Below, in pieces: positions 36,008 to 45,653 of a DNA stretch of 64,000 nt (the first letter of the stretch is position 1; each line of letters starts with the position of its first letter). Under the pieces are notes generated by a model that saw only the letters and a program-made list of their open reading frames with translations, was not told where the DNA came from and ran no database searches. The DNA lies in assembly GCA_031291475.1 (NCBI GenBank), contig JARLIY010000069.1:1-64000 (forward strand), given 5' to 3'. Origin of the DNA: Xanthobacteraceae bacterium. GTDB lineage: Bacteria; Pseudomonadota; Alphaproteobacteria; Rhizobiales; Xanthobacteraceae. The position numbers and the translations under genes are program-made.

Positions 36008-36949
36008 ATGACCGACACCGGGCCGCTGTTCGTCTCCTCCGGCGATCTAATCGCCGACCGGCGCTACAAATGGGCGATCGAGGAGGCCTCGCGCGGCGAT
36101 TTTGCCGCCGCCGCCGAGATCCTGGTGCAGACGGTGGCGCTGGCGCCCGCTTTCGCCACCGCCTGGTTCGCGCTCGGCGCCATCCGCGACCGGTTGGGCG
36201 ATGCAAGCGGCGCCATCGCCGCCTTCGCCAAAGCCTGCGACGCCGACCCCGACGATTATCACGGCGCCCGGCTCCAGCTCGCCCGCCTCGGCGCCGGCGA
36301 AGCCAATCCGGCAATGAGCGAGCCTTACGTCCGCCGCCTTTTCGACCAATATGCCGGCCGCTACGACGCGGCGCTCACCGAACGCCTCGCCTATCGCGGC
36401 CCCGCGCTGCTGCGCGATGCCGTCGACCGGGCGATGCAGGCCGCGGAACGCCCGCTGCGTTTTTCCTCCATGCTCGATCTCGGCTGCGGTACCGGGCTTG
36501 GCGGCGACGCTTTTCGCCCCATCGTCGACCGGCTGGTCGGCGTCGATCTGTCGCCGGCGATGGTCGCGCAGGCGGCGGCGAAGAGCCTTTATGACCGCCT
36601 CGTCACCGCCGACATCGCCAAATTCCTCGCCGAAGCAGCCGGCGCGCCCGCGCAATATCAGCTCGTGCTTGCCGCCGATGTCTTCGTCTATGTCAACGAT
36701 CTCGCGCCGATCGTGGCGGCGATTGCCCGCGTGCTCGCGCCCGATGGTCTGTTCGCCTTCACGGTCGAGACCCATTCCGGCGACGGCGTAAAGCTTTTGC
36801 CGACTTTGCGCTACGCCCATGACGCGCCCTATCTCCGCCGCGCGCTGGCCGACGCCGGCCTCGCGCCCGCCGCGATCACGCCCGCCGCCGTGCGCAGCGA
36901 AAAAGGCGTGCCGGTCGACAGCCTCGTCGTGGTCGCGCAACCTGCGTAA
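36008..36949 (+). CDS. TPR-methyltransferase fusion (class I SAM-dependent)
   Basis: A 313-residue protein: an N-terminal TPR-like region (about 20-95, repeats A-W-F-A-L-G and D-P-D-D-Y) joined to a Rossmann methyltransferase (about 105-310) with the SAM motif I MLDLGCGTGLGG, the acidic strand VGVDLSPAMVAQA and LVLAADVFVYV. It resembles putative TPR-containing methyltransferases of rhizobia with unknown substrate. It sits in the gap between divergent halves of the repair cluster, 12 bases upstream of the helicase gene, and so is probably co-transcribed with it. Confidence 0.85.
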   Translation: MTDTGPLFVSSGDLIADRRYKWAIEEASRGDFAAAAEILVQTVALAPAFATAWFALGAIRDRLGDASGAIAAFAKACDADPDDYHGARLQLARLGAGEANPAMSEPYVRRLFDQYAGRYDAALTERLAYRGPALLRDAVDRAMQAAERPLRFSSMLDLGCGTGLGGDAFRPIVDRLVGVDLSPAMVAQAAAKSLYDRLVTADIAKFLAEAAGAPAQYQLVLAADVFVYVNDLAPIVAAIARVLAPDGLFAFTVETHSGDGVKLLPTLRYAHDAPYLRRALADAGLAPAAITPAAVRSEKGVPVDSLVVVAQPA

Positions 36950-36961
36950 ACTGGTTTTCCG

Positions 36962-39502
36962 ATGACCGTCCTCGAACGTCCCGCGCTTCTGCCGGAGGTT
37001 TTCGCGCGCTGGTTCGCCGGCCGCGGCTGGGTTCCGCGCGCGCACCAGCTCGAGCTTTTGGCCAAGGCGCGCGCCGGCCGCTCGGTGCTCCTGATCGCGC
37101 CGACCGGCGGCGGCAAGACACTCGCCGGATTCCTGCCGAGTCTCGTGGAGCTGAGCGATCTTCACCTCCCCCCACGCACATCGAAACTTATTTCCGTCGG
37201 CCGCGATGTGCGCCGCGAAGGCGGACTGCACACGCTTTACATCTCGCCGCTCAAGGCGCTCGCGGTCGATATCGCGCGCAACCTTGAAGCGCCGGTCGCC
37301 GAGATGGCCCTACCGATCCGCATCGAGACCCGCACCGGCGACACGCCGACCTCCAAGCGTCAGCGCCAGCGCCGCTATCCGCCGGACATCCTGCTCACCA
37401 CGCCGGAGCAACTGGCGCTGCTCTTGACGTCCGCCGATGCGCCCTATCTGTTCGGCACGCTCAAGCGCGTGATCCTCGATGAGCTGCATGCGCTCGTGGT
37501 TTCCAAGCGCGGCGATCTCCTTTCGCTTGGACTGGCGCGGCTGTTTCGCCTCGCCCCGAACCTCGTGAGTATCGGCCTTTCGGCGACCGTGGCGGAGCCG
37601 GAAGAGCTCGCGCGCTTCATGGTGCCGCAGCACCGCGATGCGTCCGCCGCGACGCACGCCGACCTCATCGTCGCGGACGGCGGGGCGGCGCCGCATGTCA
37701 CCATGCTCGACACCCGCGAGCGGCTGCCCTGGGCCGGCCATTCGGCGCGCCACGCGCTCGACGAAATCTACCGGCTGATCAAAGCGCACGGCACCACGCT
37801 CGTCTTCGTCAATACCCGCAGCCAGGCCGAAAGCATTTTTCAGGAACTCTGGCATCTCAACGACGACAATATCGCCATCGCGCTGCATCACGGCTCGCTC
37901 GACGTGGCGCAAAGGCGCAAGGTGGAAACCGCGATGGCGGGCGGCCGCCTGCGCGCGGTGGTCTGCACCTCTTCGCTCGATCTTGGCGTCGATTGGGGCG
38001 ACGTCGATCTGGTCATCAATGTCGGCGCGCCCAAGGGCGCCTCGCGGCTGCTGCAACGCATCGGCCGCGCCAATCATCGCATGGACGAGCCGTCGAAGGG
38101 CGTGCTGGTGCCGGCCAACCGCTTCGAAGTGCTGGAATGCCGCGCCGCGCTGGACGCCATCGCCGACAATGCGCAGGACACGCCGCCGCTGCGCGTCGGC
38201 GCGCTCGACGTGCTGGCGCAGCATGTGCTCGGCTGCGCCTGCGGCGAGCCGTTTCTGAGCGACGGGCTTTACGCCGAGGTGACCGCGGCCGCGCCCTATG
38301 CCGGCCTGACGCGCGCGGATTTCGACGCCGTGGTCGATTTTGTCGCCACCGGCGGCTATGCGCTCAAGGCCTATGAGCGCTTCGCCCGCATCCGCCAGGG
38401 CAAGGATGGACGCTGGCGGATCAGCAACCCGAATGTCGCGCAGCGTTATCGGCTCAATGTCGGCACCATCGTCGAGGCCGACATGCTCAAGGTTCGTCTG
38501 GTGCGCTCGCGCGCTTCCAAGGTCATTCCGCGCGGCGGGCGGCTGCTCGGCGAGGTCGAGGAATACTTCATCGAGACCATGGTGCCGGGCGACACCTTCG
38601 TGTTCGCCGGCGAGATCCTCAAATACGAGGCTCTGGTCGAGGACGAAGTTTATGTCTCGCGCTCGACCGCCGACGATCCCAAGGTGCCGGCCTATGAAGG
38701 CGGCAAATTCCCGCTGTCGACCTATCTCGCCGCCCGCGTGCGCGGCATCATCGCGCACCGGCAAGAATGGCGGCAGCTGCCGGCGCAGGTGCGCGAATGG
38801 CTGGAAATCCAGGAATGGCGCTCGCAGCTGCCGGATGTCGGCGAGCTGCTGGTTGAAACATTCCCCCGTGCCAACAAGCACTATCTCATCTGCTATCCGT
38901 TCGAAGGCCGCCTCGCCCATCAGACGCTCGGCATGCTGTTGACGCGGCGGCTCGAACGGGCGCGGCTGCGGCCGCTCGGCTTTGTCGCCAACGAATACGC
39001 GCTCGCCGTCTGGGGCCTGGGCGACGTTGCGCAGCGCATCGCGCGCGGCGATCTGGCGCTGGCCGAATTGTTCGACGAGGACATGCTCGGCGACGATCTC
39101 GAAGCCTGGCTCGCCGAATCGGCGCTGATGAAGCGCACGTTCCGTAATTGCGCGATCATCGCCGGCCTGATCGAGCGGCGCTTTCCGGGCAAGGAGAAAT
39201 CCCGGCGCCAGGTCACCATCTCCACCGACCTCGTCTACGACGTGCTGCGCAGCCACCAGCCCGACCACGTTCTGTTGCGCGCCGCCCGCGCCGATGCCGC
39301 AACCGGGCTCCTCGACGTGCGCCGGCTCGCCGATATGCTCTCGCGCATCCGGGGGCGAATCGTTCATAAGGCTCTGGACCATGTGTCGCCGCTGGCCGTG
39401 CCGGTCATGCTGGAGATCGGGCGCGAGACGGTTTACGGCGAGGCGGCCGATTCGCTTCTTGCCGAGGCGGCGGACGAATTGGTGAAGGAGGCCATGCAGT
39501 GA
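36962..39502 (+). CDS. ligase-associated Lhr-like DEXH helicase
   Basis: An 846-residue superfamily 2 helicase with Lhr-core layout. RecA-like domain 1 has Walker A APTGGGKT (46-53) and the DEXH box DELH (VILDELHALV). Domain 2 has VFVNTRSQAE, DLGVDWGDVD and RIGRANHR (motif VI). A winged-helix and Lhr-specific beta-barrel region follow to the C-terminus. The described homologue is a 3'-5' translocase that unwinds RNA:DNA hybrids. The start is the ATG at 36962. The stop overlaps the PdeM gene start (GTGA). Confidence 0.95.
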   Translation: MTVLERPALLPEVFARWFAGRGWVPRAHQLELLAKARAGRSVLLIAPTGGGKTLAGFLPSLVELSDLHLPPRTSKLISVGRDVRREGGLHTLYISPLKALAVDIARNLEAPVAEMALPIRIETRTGDTPTSKRQRQRRYPPDILLTTPEQLALLLTSADAPYLFGTLKRVILDELHALVVSKRGDLLSLGLARLFRLAPNLVSIGLSATVAEPEELARFMVPQHRDASAATHADLIVADGGAAPHVTMLDTRERLPWAGHSARHALDEIYRLIKAHGTTLVFVNTRSQAESIFQELWHLNDDNIAIALHHGSLDVAQRRKVETAMAGGRLRAVVCTSSLDLGVDWGDVDLVINVGAPKGASRLLQRIGRANHRMDEPSKGVLVPANRFEVLECRAALDAIADNAQDTPPLRVGALDVLAQHVLGCACGEPFLSDGLYAEVTAAAPYAGLTRADFDAVVDFVATGGYALKAYERFARIRQGKDGRWRISNPNVAQRYRLNVGTIVEADMLKVRLVRSRASKVIPRGGRLLGEVEEYFIETMVPGDTFVFAGEILKYEALVEDEVYVSRSTADDPKVPAYEGGKFPLSTYLAARVRGIIAHRQEWRQLPAQVREWLEIQEWRSQLPDVGELLVETFPRANKHYLICYPFEGRLAHQTLGMLLTRRLERARLRPLGFVANEYALAVWGLGDVAQRIARGDLALAELFDEDMLGDDLEAWLAESALMKRTFRNCAIIAGLIERRFPGKEKSRRQVTISTDLVYDVLRSHQPDHVLLRAARADAATGLLDVRRLADMLSRIRGRIVHKALDHVSPLAVPVMLEIGRETVYGEAADSLLAEAADELVKEAMQ

Positions 39503-40254
39503 GGAGCGCTTCTCCCGCTCATTCCCGCATCGGCGGGGATCAAGAGGAAGATTCCGCTGCTGGGCGAAGGCGCGCGGATCACGCCGTCGTCGTCGCCGGT
39601 GTCGCGCTGGTCGCCGATCCCGCCGGCGCGCTGTATTGGCCGGACGAAAAGCTCCTCGTCGTCGCCGATCTGCATCTGGAAAAAGGCTCCGCCTTCGCCG
39701 CGCGCGGTGTGCTGTTGCCGCCCTACGACACGGCGACGACTTTGGCGCGACTTTCCCGCCTCATCGAGCGTTACGCGCCGCGTGTCGTGATCGCGCTCGG
39801 CGACAGCTTCCATGACGGCGATGGACCGTTGCGCATGGCGGGCGGCGACCGCGTTGCGCTCGCTGCGCTCCAGCGCGGCCGCGATTGGATCTGGATCGCC
39901 GGCAACCACGACCCCGATCTGCCCGGCGATATCGGCGGGCGCTTCGCCGAAGCCTTGGGCCTTGGTTCGCTCACCTTCCGCCACGAGCCCTCGGAGCGGA
40001 CGAACGACGGCGAAATTGCCGGTCACCTGCATCCGGTTGCGCGCGTGGCGCAGCGCGGCCGCGCGGTGAGCCGGCGCTGCTTCGCCGGCGACGGCAAGCG
40101 CCTGGTCATGCCCGCTTTCGGCGCCTATGCTGGGGGCTTGAACGTGCGCGATCGCGCGATTTTCGGCCTGTTCGGCACGCTCGCCTTTACCGCGCACATG
40201 CTCGGCGCCGGCCGGCTTTATGCCATCGCCGCGGACAGGTGTTTGCCGGATTAA
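39499..40254 (+). CDS. pdeM: ligase-associated phosphoesterase PdeM
   Basis: A 251-residue calcineurin-like metallophosphoesterase, the fourth member of the repair cluster. Metal motifs are VADLHLEKG, GDSFHDGDG, GNHDPD and GHLHPVAR. The only available start is the GTG at 39499 overlapping the helicase stop; the first 27 or so residues are low-complexity and seem partly derived from a CCCGCATCGGCGGGG hairpin sequence, so the folded protein probably starts near residue 28. The Pseudomonas homologue is a Mn-dependent nuclease/phosphodiesterase. Confidence 0.9.
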   Translation: MRSASPAHSRIGGDQEEDSAAGRRRADHAVVVAGVALVADPAGALYWPDEKLLVVADLHLEKGSAFAARGVLLPPYDTATTLARLSRLIERYAPRVVIALGDSFHDGDGPLRMAGGDRVALAALQRGRDWIWIAGNHDPDLPGDIGGRFAEALGLGSLTFRHEPSERTNDGEIAGHLHPVARVAQRGRAVSRRCFAGDGKRLVMPAFGAYAGGLNVRDRAIFGLFGTLAFTAHMLGAGRLYAIAADRCLPD

Positions 40255-41054
40255 TCCCGCCGGAACGCGACGCTGGCGATCCAGCCGGTCAACAGCGCCA
40301 TCAACGCGGTGGCAAACCCGTAGAGCAGGCCGTAATCGCGGTCGGCATTGACCACGAATTGCTCGAAACCGACCTTGACGATTTCGAAGGCCGAATTCGT
40401 GTGCGCGATCATATTGCCGTCGGCGAACAGCTTGACGTCGACGATGTAGTTGCCGATCGGCACCAGCGCCGGCAGCGAGATCGCGGCGCGGAACAAGGTC
40501 GGCGTGAGAAAAGTCACGCCGCTGGGTTCTTCGCTGTAGAGGCCGCGCTCGCGCATCAGCCGCACCAGCGCGGCGCGGAACGGGTCGTTGCTCACCTCGC
40601 CGATATCGTTGTGGATCAGCTCGGGAAGCGGCGTGTCGACGATGCCGAGTTGCAGCCGCCGCCGGTTGTCGGCGCTGGTGATGGCGTCGAGCGGGCGGCT
40701 CGCCAGCACCGCCAGGTAGGAAGGCGGATCGATGAAGGTGCGCGCTTCGGTGTTGACCCAGATGCCGAGCACGCGCTCTTTGCGGCGGGTGCGCAAAGTT
40801 TCTCGCGGGCCGGTGACGGTGGCGACGATATCGTAGGGACCGTTGCGCGCCTTCCCCGCCGCGTCGCGTTCGACCGAGCCGAACAGCACCAATTCTCCGC
40901 CGATATAGTTCGACGTGATCATCACCCGATGATTGGTGAGCGAGGCGACCAGGCGCTCGGCGGCGGCAGCTGGACCGGCGTTGCCGAAGAAACCCGCAAC
41001 GACCAGCGCCGCCGCCAGTACGCGATTCATGGTGCGATGCGTGGCGCGATTCAT
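40251..41054 (-). CDS. TIGR02186-family exported membrane-anchored protein
   Basis: A 267-residue conserved protein of unknown function with an N-terminal signal sequence (NRVLAAALVVAGFFGNAGPAAA), a beta-rich periplasmic part (VASLTNHRVMITSNYIGGEL; FGSVERDAAG) and a C-terminal membrane helix (LYGFATALMALLTGWIASV). The family is found next to TauE/SafE exporters in rhizobia, as here, where its start overlaps the exporter stop (ATGA). A periplasmic accessory role to that exporter is the natural guess. Confidence 0.87.
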   Translation of the reverse strand: MNRATHRTMNRVLAAALVVAGFFGNAGPAAAAERLVASLTNHRVMITSNYIGGELVLFGSVERDAAGKARNGPYDIVATVTGPRETLRTRRKERVLGIWVNTEARTFIDPPSYLAVLASRPLDAITSADNRRRLQLGIVDTPLPELIHNDIGEVSNDPFRAALVRLMRERGLYSEEPSGVTFLTPTLFRAAISLPALVPIGNYIVDVKLFADGNMIAHTNSAFEIVKVGFEQFVVNADRDYGLLYGFATALMALLTGWIASVAFRRD

Positions 41055-41977
41055 GGTGCGCCCCCGATTACCCGGATCGAGTAGACGTCTTCCGGGCGCA
41101 GGACGAGTTGACCGGCAAACCGCAGTCCGACCGCAAGCACCAGCAAACCGAGCAGCAGGCGGAGCCATTCGCCGCGGATGCGCGCCCCGGCTTGGGCGCC
41201 GAATTGCGCGCCGATCACGCCGCCGACCATGAGGATGAGCGCGAGCACGGCGTCGACCAGGTGATTGGTGGCGGCGTGCAGCACGGTCGCCGACACCATG
41301 GTGAGAAAGGTGAGCACCATCGAGGTGCCGATGACCGTCGCCGTCGGCACCCGCAACAGATAGATGAGCATCGGCACTAGCAGGAAGCCGCCGCCGATGC
41401 CCATGACTGCGCCGAGAAAACCGATAATGAAGCCGATCGCCAGCACCGGGATTGCCGAGGCATAGATCTTTGACCGCTTGAACCGCAGCTTGAGCGGCAG
41501 TCCGAGGAACCAGGCGTGGCTACCCGGCCGGCGCAACGCGGCGGGCTTGCCCATGTGGCTGCGCACGATGGCGCGCGCACTCTCGCCGGCCATCAGCACG
41601 CCGACGACGCCGAGCAGCGTGACGTAGGAAAGGCCGATCACCAGATCGAGCTGATCGAGCGCGCGCAGCCAGGTGAACAGCGCCACGCCGCCGGCGCTGC
41701 CGACGATGCCGCCGGCAAGCAGCGTCAGCGCCAGCGTGACGTCGATCGCATTGCGCCGCCAATAGGCGATCGCACCGGAGAACGAGGAGGCCGCCACATG
41801 CGTCGTGACGCTGGCCACGGCCACCGCCGGCTGCACGCCGATGAAGATCAACAGCGGCGTCATCAGGAAGCCGCCGCCAACCCCGAACATCCCGGAGATG
41901 AATCCGACCGCGAGCCCCATCGCGAACACGAGAAAGACGTTCACGGGAATGTCGGCGATGGGAAGGAAGATCTGCAC
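41051..41977 (-). CDS. TauE/SafE-family anion exporter
   Basis: A 308-residue membrane protein with two homologous halves. Each begins with a glycine-rich re-entrant motif (GMFGVGGGFLMTPLLIFIG and GAVMGIGGGFLLVPMLIYL), and there are eight or so membrane segments. Family members export sulfite, sulfoacetate or other organosulfur anions. It is the first gene of a two-gene operon with the TIGR02186 protein. The substrate is not assignable; sulfite is the default. Confidence 0.9.
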   Translation of the reverse strand: MQIFLPIADIPVNVFLVFAMGLAVGFISGMFGVGGGFLMTPLLIFIGVQPAVAVASVTTHVAASSFSGAIAYWRRNAIDVTLALTLLAGGIVGSAGGVALFTWLRALDQLDLVIGLSYVTLLGVVGVLMAGESARAIVRSHMGKPAALRRPGSHAWFLGLPLKLRFKRSKIYASAIPVLAIGFIIGFLGAVMGIGGGFLLVPMLIYLLRVPTATVIGTSMVLTFLTMVSATVLHAATNHLVDAVLALILMVGGVIGAQFGAQAGARIRGEWLRLLLGLLVLAVGLRFAGQLVLRPEDVYSIRVIGGAP

Positions 41978-42143
41978 GGATGGGCTGCCGGGCGCTCGGA
42001 TGTGCGGTTGGACCGAACCGTTCTACTCGCGCCAAGCGCTGCGGCAAACCGGCAACGGCGGACGAGCGCACAGATTTGATCGACAAGCCTGCGTCATTGG
42101 GCGGCACGACAGGCCGCAGGGCGCGTAACGACCTAGCTAGCGC

Positions 42144-45100
42144 TCAGTTAACCTTGGCGGGGTCCGGTGCGGCCGTCTTCGCCGACCGTGCTTTCGCCTT
42201 GACCGGCGCGGCGGCCGCCGGCGCATCCCAGGCGCCCTTCACCGTGGTCGCGTCGCCAGGCTGCGGCAGCGGCGTCCATTGCTCCGCCGCATGGCGCCCG
42301 GCTTCGAGCGCCTGCTCGTCGAGATGACCCGCCACCTCGTCGCGTTTCTGCTCCGCGTCCGGGTCGCCGTCCCGGGCGGCGAGGAAGAACCATTTGTAGG
42401 ATTCGGCGAAGTTCTGCTCGACCCCGACGCCCCGCGCGTAGAGGACGGCGAGGTTGTACTGGCTGTCGGCGATGCCGTAATCGGCGGCCTTGCGGAACCA
42501 CTGCGCCGCCGTCCGGTAGTCCACCTTACCGCCGGCGCCCTCGGCATAGAGCACGGCGAGATTGTGCATGGCTTTGCCGTGACCTTTGTCGGCAGCGGCA
42601 CTGTAGAGTTCGCGCGCCTTGGCGAGGTCTTTCTTCACGCCGAGGCCTTTTTCGTAAAACGTCGCCAGGCGGAACTGCGCGGGCGCAAGCCCCTTTTTCG
42701 CCGCGACGTCGAACCAGTGCGCCGCTTCTTCGCTGTTCTGCGGCACGGCGCGGCCCTCGGCGAAGCGCGAGGCGACCTCATAAGCGGCCGCCGGATCACC
42801 GGCGAGTGCGGCGGTGCGCAATGCCGGCCCGCCGATCGCGATCGGCAGCTTGTCCGCGCCCATCGGTGCCGGGGTTATTGCCGCCGGATGCGATCCCGGC
42901 GTCTTCGGCAGCGACCCGGTGATGTCGGTCGGCGGACCGACCGGCGCCGGCCCGGCGGCCGCTGGTCCGTGCGCTTGATCGTCGATCATCGGACTGACGA
43001 TCATCGCAGATGGCGCCATTGGACCATCAAGCTTCGATTGTTGTCCGGAAGCCGCACCGGTCGCCGGGCCTAGCGTCTCGGAAGGCGCAGGCGCATCCGC
43101 AGCCGGCGCCGTGTCGGCGCCTGGAACCGGAATGGTCTTTGGTTTGACCGCCGGCGGCTCCAACGGCTCAGCTTCCACATGCGGCGGTCCAGCCGGCATC
43201 GGCGCCGGCTCGGTTTGCACACGCGGAAGCTCCATCGGCGCAGGCGGCGGCTCCGCCGACGCATGCGGCGGCGCGCTCGGCGCCCGTGACTGTTCCGTTT
43301 GCGCCTGGGGCGGCGCGCCCGAGCCGCCATCCTCGAATAGCCGCGACACGATATGGTAGCCGCCGACAATGATGGCGACCACGGCCGCGGCGACCGCAAG
43401 GGTCCGCAGGCGCTCGGTCAGTTTCTTCGGGCTGGCCGCGCTTCGCGCGCGGACCTTGGCGCTCGATTTGCCCTCAGGCGCGGTGCTGGCGGCGGCTTTC
43501 GCGGCGCGGCGGGCTGCGGCGATGAAATCCGGCTTGACGGCGCCCGGATCGGCGATGACGGGAGGCTTGGACCCGACGGCCGCTTCCGACGCAGCGATGC
43601 GGTCGGCGGCTGACGCCTGCGGGCGGCCGCGGCCTGAAGCGGAGCCGGGCTCGAGCGGATGATCGGGCGGCAGGCTGGGATCGATCGGCGTGCAAGCCGC
43701 GGCCGGCCGCCGCAGCGCCGGCGGCGGAGGCGGCTCAGGTTGCGGCGCCGGCTCGAGCTGCGGCGCGGGCGCGACTTCCGCGGCTTCCACCAGCATCGCC
43801 GCCTCGTCGGCGGGAACTTCCGGCGGCTCTGCGGCTGCCGGCTGCGGCTCGGACGCTGGCAATGGCACCGGCTCGGGCTGCGCGCTCGCCGGCCGCGCTT
43901 GGTCGCCCCGCATGTCGCTTTCGATCATGGCGAGGCGATCGACCACGTGCTCCACCGTGCCTTGCACCTCTTCGAGCGAATCCTGGGTGCGGCGCTCGGT
44001 CTGTTTGATTTCGGCGACTTCCTGCTCGATCGTGTCGACGGCAAGCGGCGGCGCCGCGGCCGCGGTTGCCTGACCGGCCACGCTCGCCGTGCCACCGCCG
44101 CGCAGTTGCTCGATATAGACCAGCAGATCGGCAAGACCGCGCTCGACGCCCTCAAGGAGGCCGAGCCGCGCATCGGAGGCATCGAGGCGCTTGACCAACA
44201 AGGCGATGCGATCCTCGAGATGCGCGAGCGCAGTGTGATCGGTGTGGGTGAGCTGCACCCATTCGAGTTTCTCGATCAGCCCCGACAACATCTTTTCGAG
44301 TTCCAACGGCACGGCGCGGCCGGCTTCGGTCGAGGCATTGAGCGCGGCCGACAGCACATCGATGCGATTTTCGATCGCGGTCAGCGCCGGCAAGCCGGCC
44401 GCGCTGTTGGCAATGCCGTCGACCTTGGCGGAGAGCGCGCGCACGTCTTCGGCGACCTTGGTCAGCATGTCGTTGGAGGCGACGTGGGAGACGATACCGC
44501 GCAGAGCGCCGATCGCCGTTTCAAGCTGTTGCAAAGTGGCCGGATCGTCGCGCGCGACGATGGCATCGATTCGCTTGGCGAGCGTCTTCACCGCGTCGTC
44601 GAAGCCGACCAGGCTTTCCGCCGGGGTGAGCCCGTGCAAGGCCTCGCGCACCTCCGCGAGACCGCGCTCGATGCCGGCCAATGTCGCCGCATCGGCCCCG
44701 GACTGGCGGGTGTGGTCGATGCGCTGGGCCAGCGCCTTGACCTCGATCTCGAGCGATTCCAGCGCACGCCGCGGCAGCGCCTCGGTGAACGAACGGCCGA
44801 TCTCCGCGAGATCCTCGCGCAGCCCGATGATCGCCGTTTCCAGCGAGGCGGACGGCTGCAGCGTCTCGATCCGTGCCGTGATCCGCCGCAGCTGATCTTC
44901 GAGGCCGCTGATGTCGAGCGGGACGCCCGAAGCGGGCGGCCCGGCCGCGCCTTCGTCCGCACGCGGCGGCAGCGGCTGCGGCTCACGCTCGCTGAACGAA
45001 CGCTCCGGATCGGCCTCGCCGCCGAGCTCGCGCTGCCGCGCCCTGATCTGGGCGGCGGCGTCGCCATCAAGCGCGCGCTGCCGCGCCTCGATCTCGGCCA

Positions 45101-45653
45101 CGGCCTGATCGATCGAAGCTTCGGGCGTATCTTCAACGGGCCGCCTTAAGGCGCCTTCGTCGCTGCGCGGCGGCTCGCGGCGGGGACGCTCGGGGCGTTC
45201 CGGCTGCGCGCGATAAGGACCGCCCGGCGGCCGCGGCTCTTCGCGATACCGCGGCTCTTCGCGATGGGGACGGCTTTTGCGGCGCACCGGCCGATCGTCG
45301 TATTCTTCGAAGCGATCTCGCCGCCGGTCAGTATCGCGGTACCGATCGCGCTCCCGGCCGTCGTCATCAGAAGCGTAGGAACCGTGCCGCGGGCGATCAT
45401 CGGGCTCGCGGCGGCGGCGCTGCGGCGCTTCGCGCTCGCGCTCGTCATAACGCGATCGCGGCCGCCACCGATCATCCGGTTCGCGATCGAAATCGGACGA
45501 CCACCAATCCTCGTCGCCTTCCCCGCCGGACGCCGGAATGACGGTGTTGAGCCATTCACCGACCGACATGCCGGATGCCCGCGCAGCCTCGCGTGCCGCC
45601 GCGCGCGCTTCCGGACGAAGACCTCTCAGATTCCACGGACCGCCCGATTTCAT
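42144..45653 (-). CDS. PodJ-like polar organiser with coiled coils and Sel1 repeats
   Basis: A 1169-residue protein. It begins with the conserved KSGGPWNLRGLRPEARAA segment, then has a charged Arg/Asp/Glu-rich low-complexity stretch (about 45-180) and long coiled-coil repeats (about 200-620). A proline-rich linker leads to one membrane helix (AAAVVAIIVGGYHIV, about 770-790), a second proline-rich linker, and at the end four or so Sel1/TPR repeats (about 980-1130; e.g. AQFRLATFYEKGLGVKKD). This is the PodJ arrangement: cytoplasmic coiled coils that recruit polar proteins and a periplasmic Sel1 domain. The start ATG at 45653 begins the conserved N-terminus. Confidence 0.85.
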   Translation of the reverse strand: MKSGGPWNLRGLRPEARAAAREAARASGMSVGEWLNTVIPASGGEGDEDWWSSDFDREPDDRWRPRSRYDEREREAPQRRRREPDDRPRHGSYASDDDGRERDRYRDTDRRRDRFEEYDDRPVRRKSRPHREEPRYREEPRPPGGPYRAQPERPERPRREPPRSDEGALRRPVEDTPEASIDQAVAEIEARQRALDGDAAAQIRARQRELGGEADPERSFSEREPQPLPPRADEGAAGPPASGVPLDISGLEDQLRRITARIETLQPSASLETAIIGLREDLAEIGRSFTEALPRRALESLEIEVKALAQRIDHTRQSGADAATLAGIERGLAEVREALHGLTPAESLVGFDDAVKTLAKRIDAIVARDDPATLQQLETAIGALRGIVSHVASNDMLTKVAEDVRALSAKVDGIANSAAGLPALTAIENRIDVLSAALNASTEAGRAVPLELEKMLSGLIEKLEWVQLTHTDHTALAHLEDRIALLVKRLDASDARLGLLEGVERGLADLLVYIEQLRGGGTASVAGQATAAAAPPLAVDTIEQEVAEIKQTERRTQDSLEEVQGTVEHVVDRLAMIESDMRGDQARPASAQPEPVPLPASEPQPAAAEPPEVPADEAAMLVEAAEVAPAPQLEPAPQPEPPPPPALRRPAAACTPIDPSLPPDHPLEPGSASGRGRPQASAADRIAASEAAVGSKPPVIADPGAVKPDFIAAARRAAKAAASTAPEGKSSAKVRARSAASPKKLTERLRTLAVAAAVVAIIVGGYHIVSRLFEDGGSGAPPQAQTEQSRAPSAPPHASAEPPPAPMELPRVQTEPAPMPAGPPHVEAEPLEPPAVKPKTIPVPGADTAPAADAPAPSETLGPATGAASGQQSKLDGPMAPSAMIVSPMIDDQAHGPAAAGPAPVGPPTDITGSLPKTPGSHPAAITPAPMGADKLPIAIGGPALRTAALAGDPAAAYEVASRFAEGRAVPQNSEEAAHWFDVAAKKGLAPAQFRLATFYEKGLGVKKDLAKARELYSAAADKGHGKAMHNLAVLYAEGAGGKVDYRTAAQWFRKAADYGIADSQYNLAVLYARGVGVEQNFAESYKWFFLAARDGDPDAEQKRDEVAGHLDEQALEAGRHAAEQWTPLPQPGDATTVKGAWDAPAAAAPVKAKARSAKTAAPDPAKVN

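Noticed and set aside
37310-39382. 690-codon open frame antisense to the helicase gene
   Set aside because: It is a shadow of the high-GC helicase gene; its product has no motif and the sense frame has all helicase motifs.
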